NCBI GenBank assembly: GCA_035642415.1
Contig: DASQSI010000355.1
Coordinates: forward strand, 1 to 22,978
DNA length: 22,978 nucleotides
Source: Rubrobacter_F sp035642415
Lineage (GTDB): Bacteria; Actinomycetota; Rubrobacteria; Rubrobacterales; Rubrobacteraceae
Reading direction: 5' to 3'
Shown here piece after piece: positions 22,802 through 22,978 of the stretch. How positions within the stretch are numbered: position 1 is the first letter of the stretch; each line of letters opens with the position of its first letter. The notes below the pieces were generated by a model. It saw nothing but the letters and a program-made list of their open reading frames with translations, was not told where the DNA came from and did no database searches. Made by a program: the position numbers and the translations under genes.

Positions 22802-22978
22802 ATGGACAGGACAAAGGCGATAGAGGCCGCGGTATCGCAGATAGAGCGACAATTTGGTAAGGGTTCGATCATGCGCATGGGCGACGAGGAGCCTAGGAAG
22901 GTCGATTCGATCTCCACCGGTGCCTTGGCCCTTGACCTTGCTTTAGGGGTCGGCGGCGTACCCAAGGGGCGTGTCATC
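22802..22978 (+). CDS. recA: Recombinase RecA, N-terminal part (3' truncated by window edge)
   Basis: RecA forms ATP-dependent filaments on single-stranded DNA for homologous recombination and SOS induction. Only the first 59 residues are visible: MDRTKAIEAAVSQIERQFGK followed by GSIMRMGD and STGALALDLALGVGGVPKGRV, the classic RecA N-terminus just before the Walker A loop. The ATG at 22802 has GGAGG at 22792-22796, five bases upstream. It appears to have its own promoter with TATAAT at 22754-22759. The gene continues beyond the window. Confidence 0.97.
   Translation, partial: MDRTKAIEAAVSQIERQFGKGSIMRMGDEEPRKVDSISTGALALDLALGVGGVPKGRVI

Noticed and set aside
1..22978. CRISPR arrays, tRNA or rRNA genes, insertion sequences, prophage or defence genes
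   Set aside because: I looked on both strands and saw no repeat arrays, tRNA-like folds, transposase motifs or defence-gene motifs. A covariance-model scan would be needed to exclude small RNAs fully.

Overview
The window is one unbroken plus-strand run of bacterial housekeeping genes, about 60% GC. The gene order is that of Actinomycetota: truB-ribF-rpsO-pnp, then an M16 peptidase, RNase J, FtsK, a RodZ-like protein and recA. I infer a deep-branching, Rubrobacter-like actinobacterium from this order, the GC content and the frequent TTG starts. The phylum is fairly secure; the genus is a guess. I see no tRNA, rRNA, CRISPR array, insertion sequence, prophage or toxin-antitoxin locus, and no clear sign of horizontal transfer.

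Region 1 (1-6575) holds the 3' end of tsf, then pyrH, frr, uppS, cdsA, dxr, rseP and ispG, packed with gaps of a few bases or short overlaps. It joins translation (EF-Ts, ribosome recycling), UMP supply, and envelope lipid synthesis. Dxr and IspG make isoprenoid precursors by the MEP route, UppS turns them into the undecaprenyl carrier, CdsA makes CDP-diacylglycerol, and RseP is a site-2 intramembrane protease.

Region 2 (6576-6885) is the only gene-free stretch over 300 bases. It carries a TATAAT promoter candidate followed at once by a strong intrinsic terminator, with no room for another promoter before rimP. The terminator's 3' arm can also pair with the rimP ribosome-binding region. This looks like a transcription attenuator for the rimP-nusA-infB operon and is the most interesting regulatory signal here.

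Region 3 (6886-13966) holds rimP, nusA, infB, a DUF503 gene (ylxP), rbfA, an NrnA-type DHH phosphoesterase, truB and ribF: ribosome maturation, transcription elongation, initiation factor 2, nano-RNA turnover, tRNA psi55 and flavin cofactors. The ylxR gene often found between nusA and infB is missing, and this NusA carries an extra C-terminal Cys3-His motif.

Region 4 (13967-22978) holds rpsO, pnp, an M16 peptidase, RNase J, FtsK, a RodZ-like membrane HTH protein and the 5' end of recA. Two exoribonucleases (PNPase, RNase J) lie close together. Genes often found between these in relatives (dapA/dapB, pgsA, cinA) are absent.

Start codons are unusual. About eight genes appear to use TTG, and uppS and RNase J seem to start at CTG, which is supported by Shine-Dalgarno position and protein homology. 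I found no convincing new multi-gene system; the novelty candidates are regulatory or at domain level.
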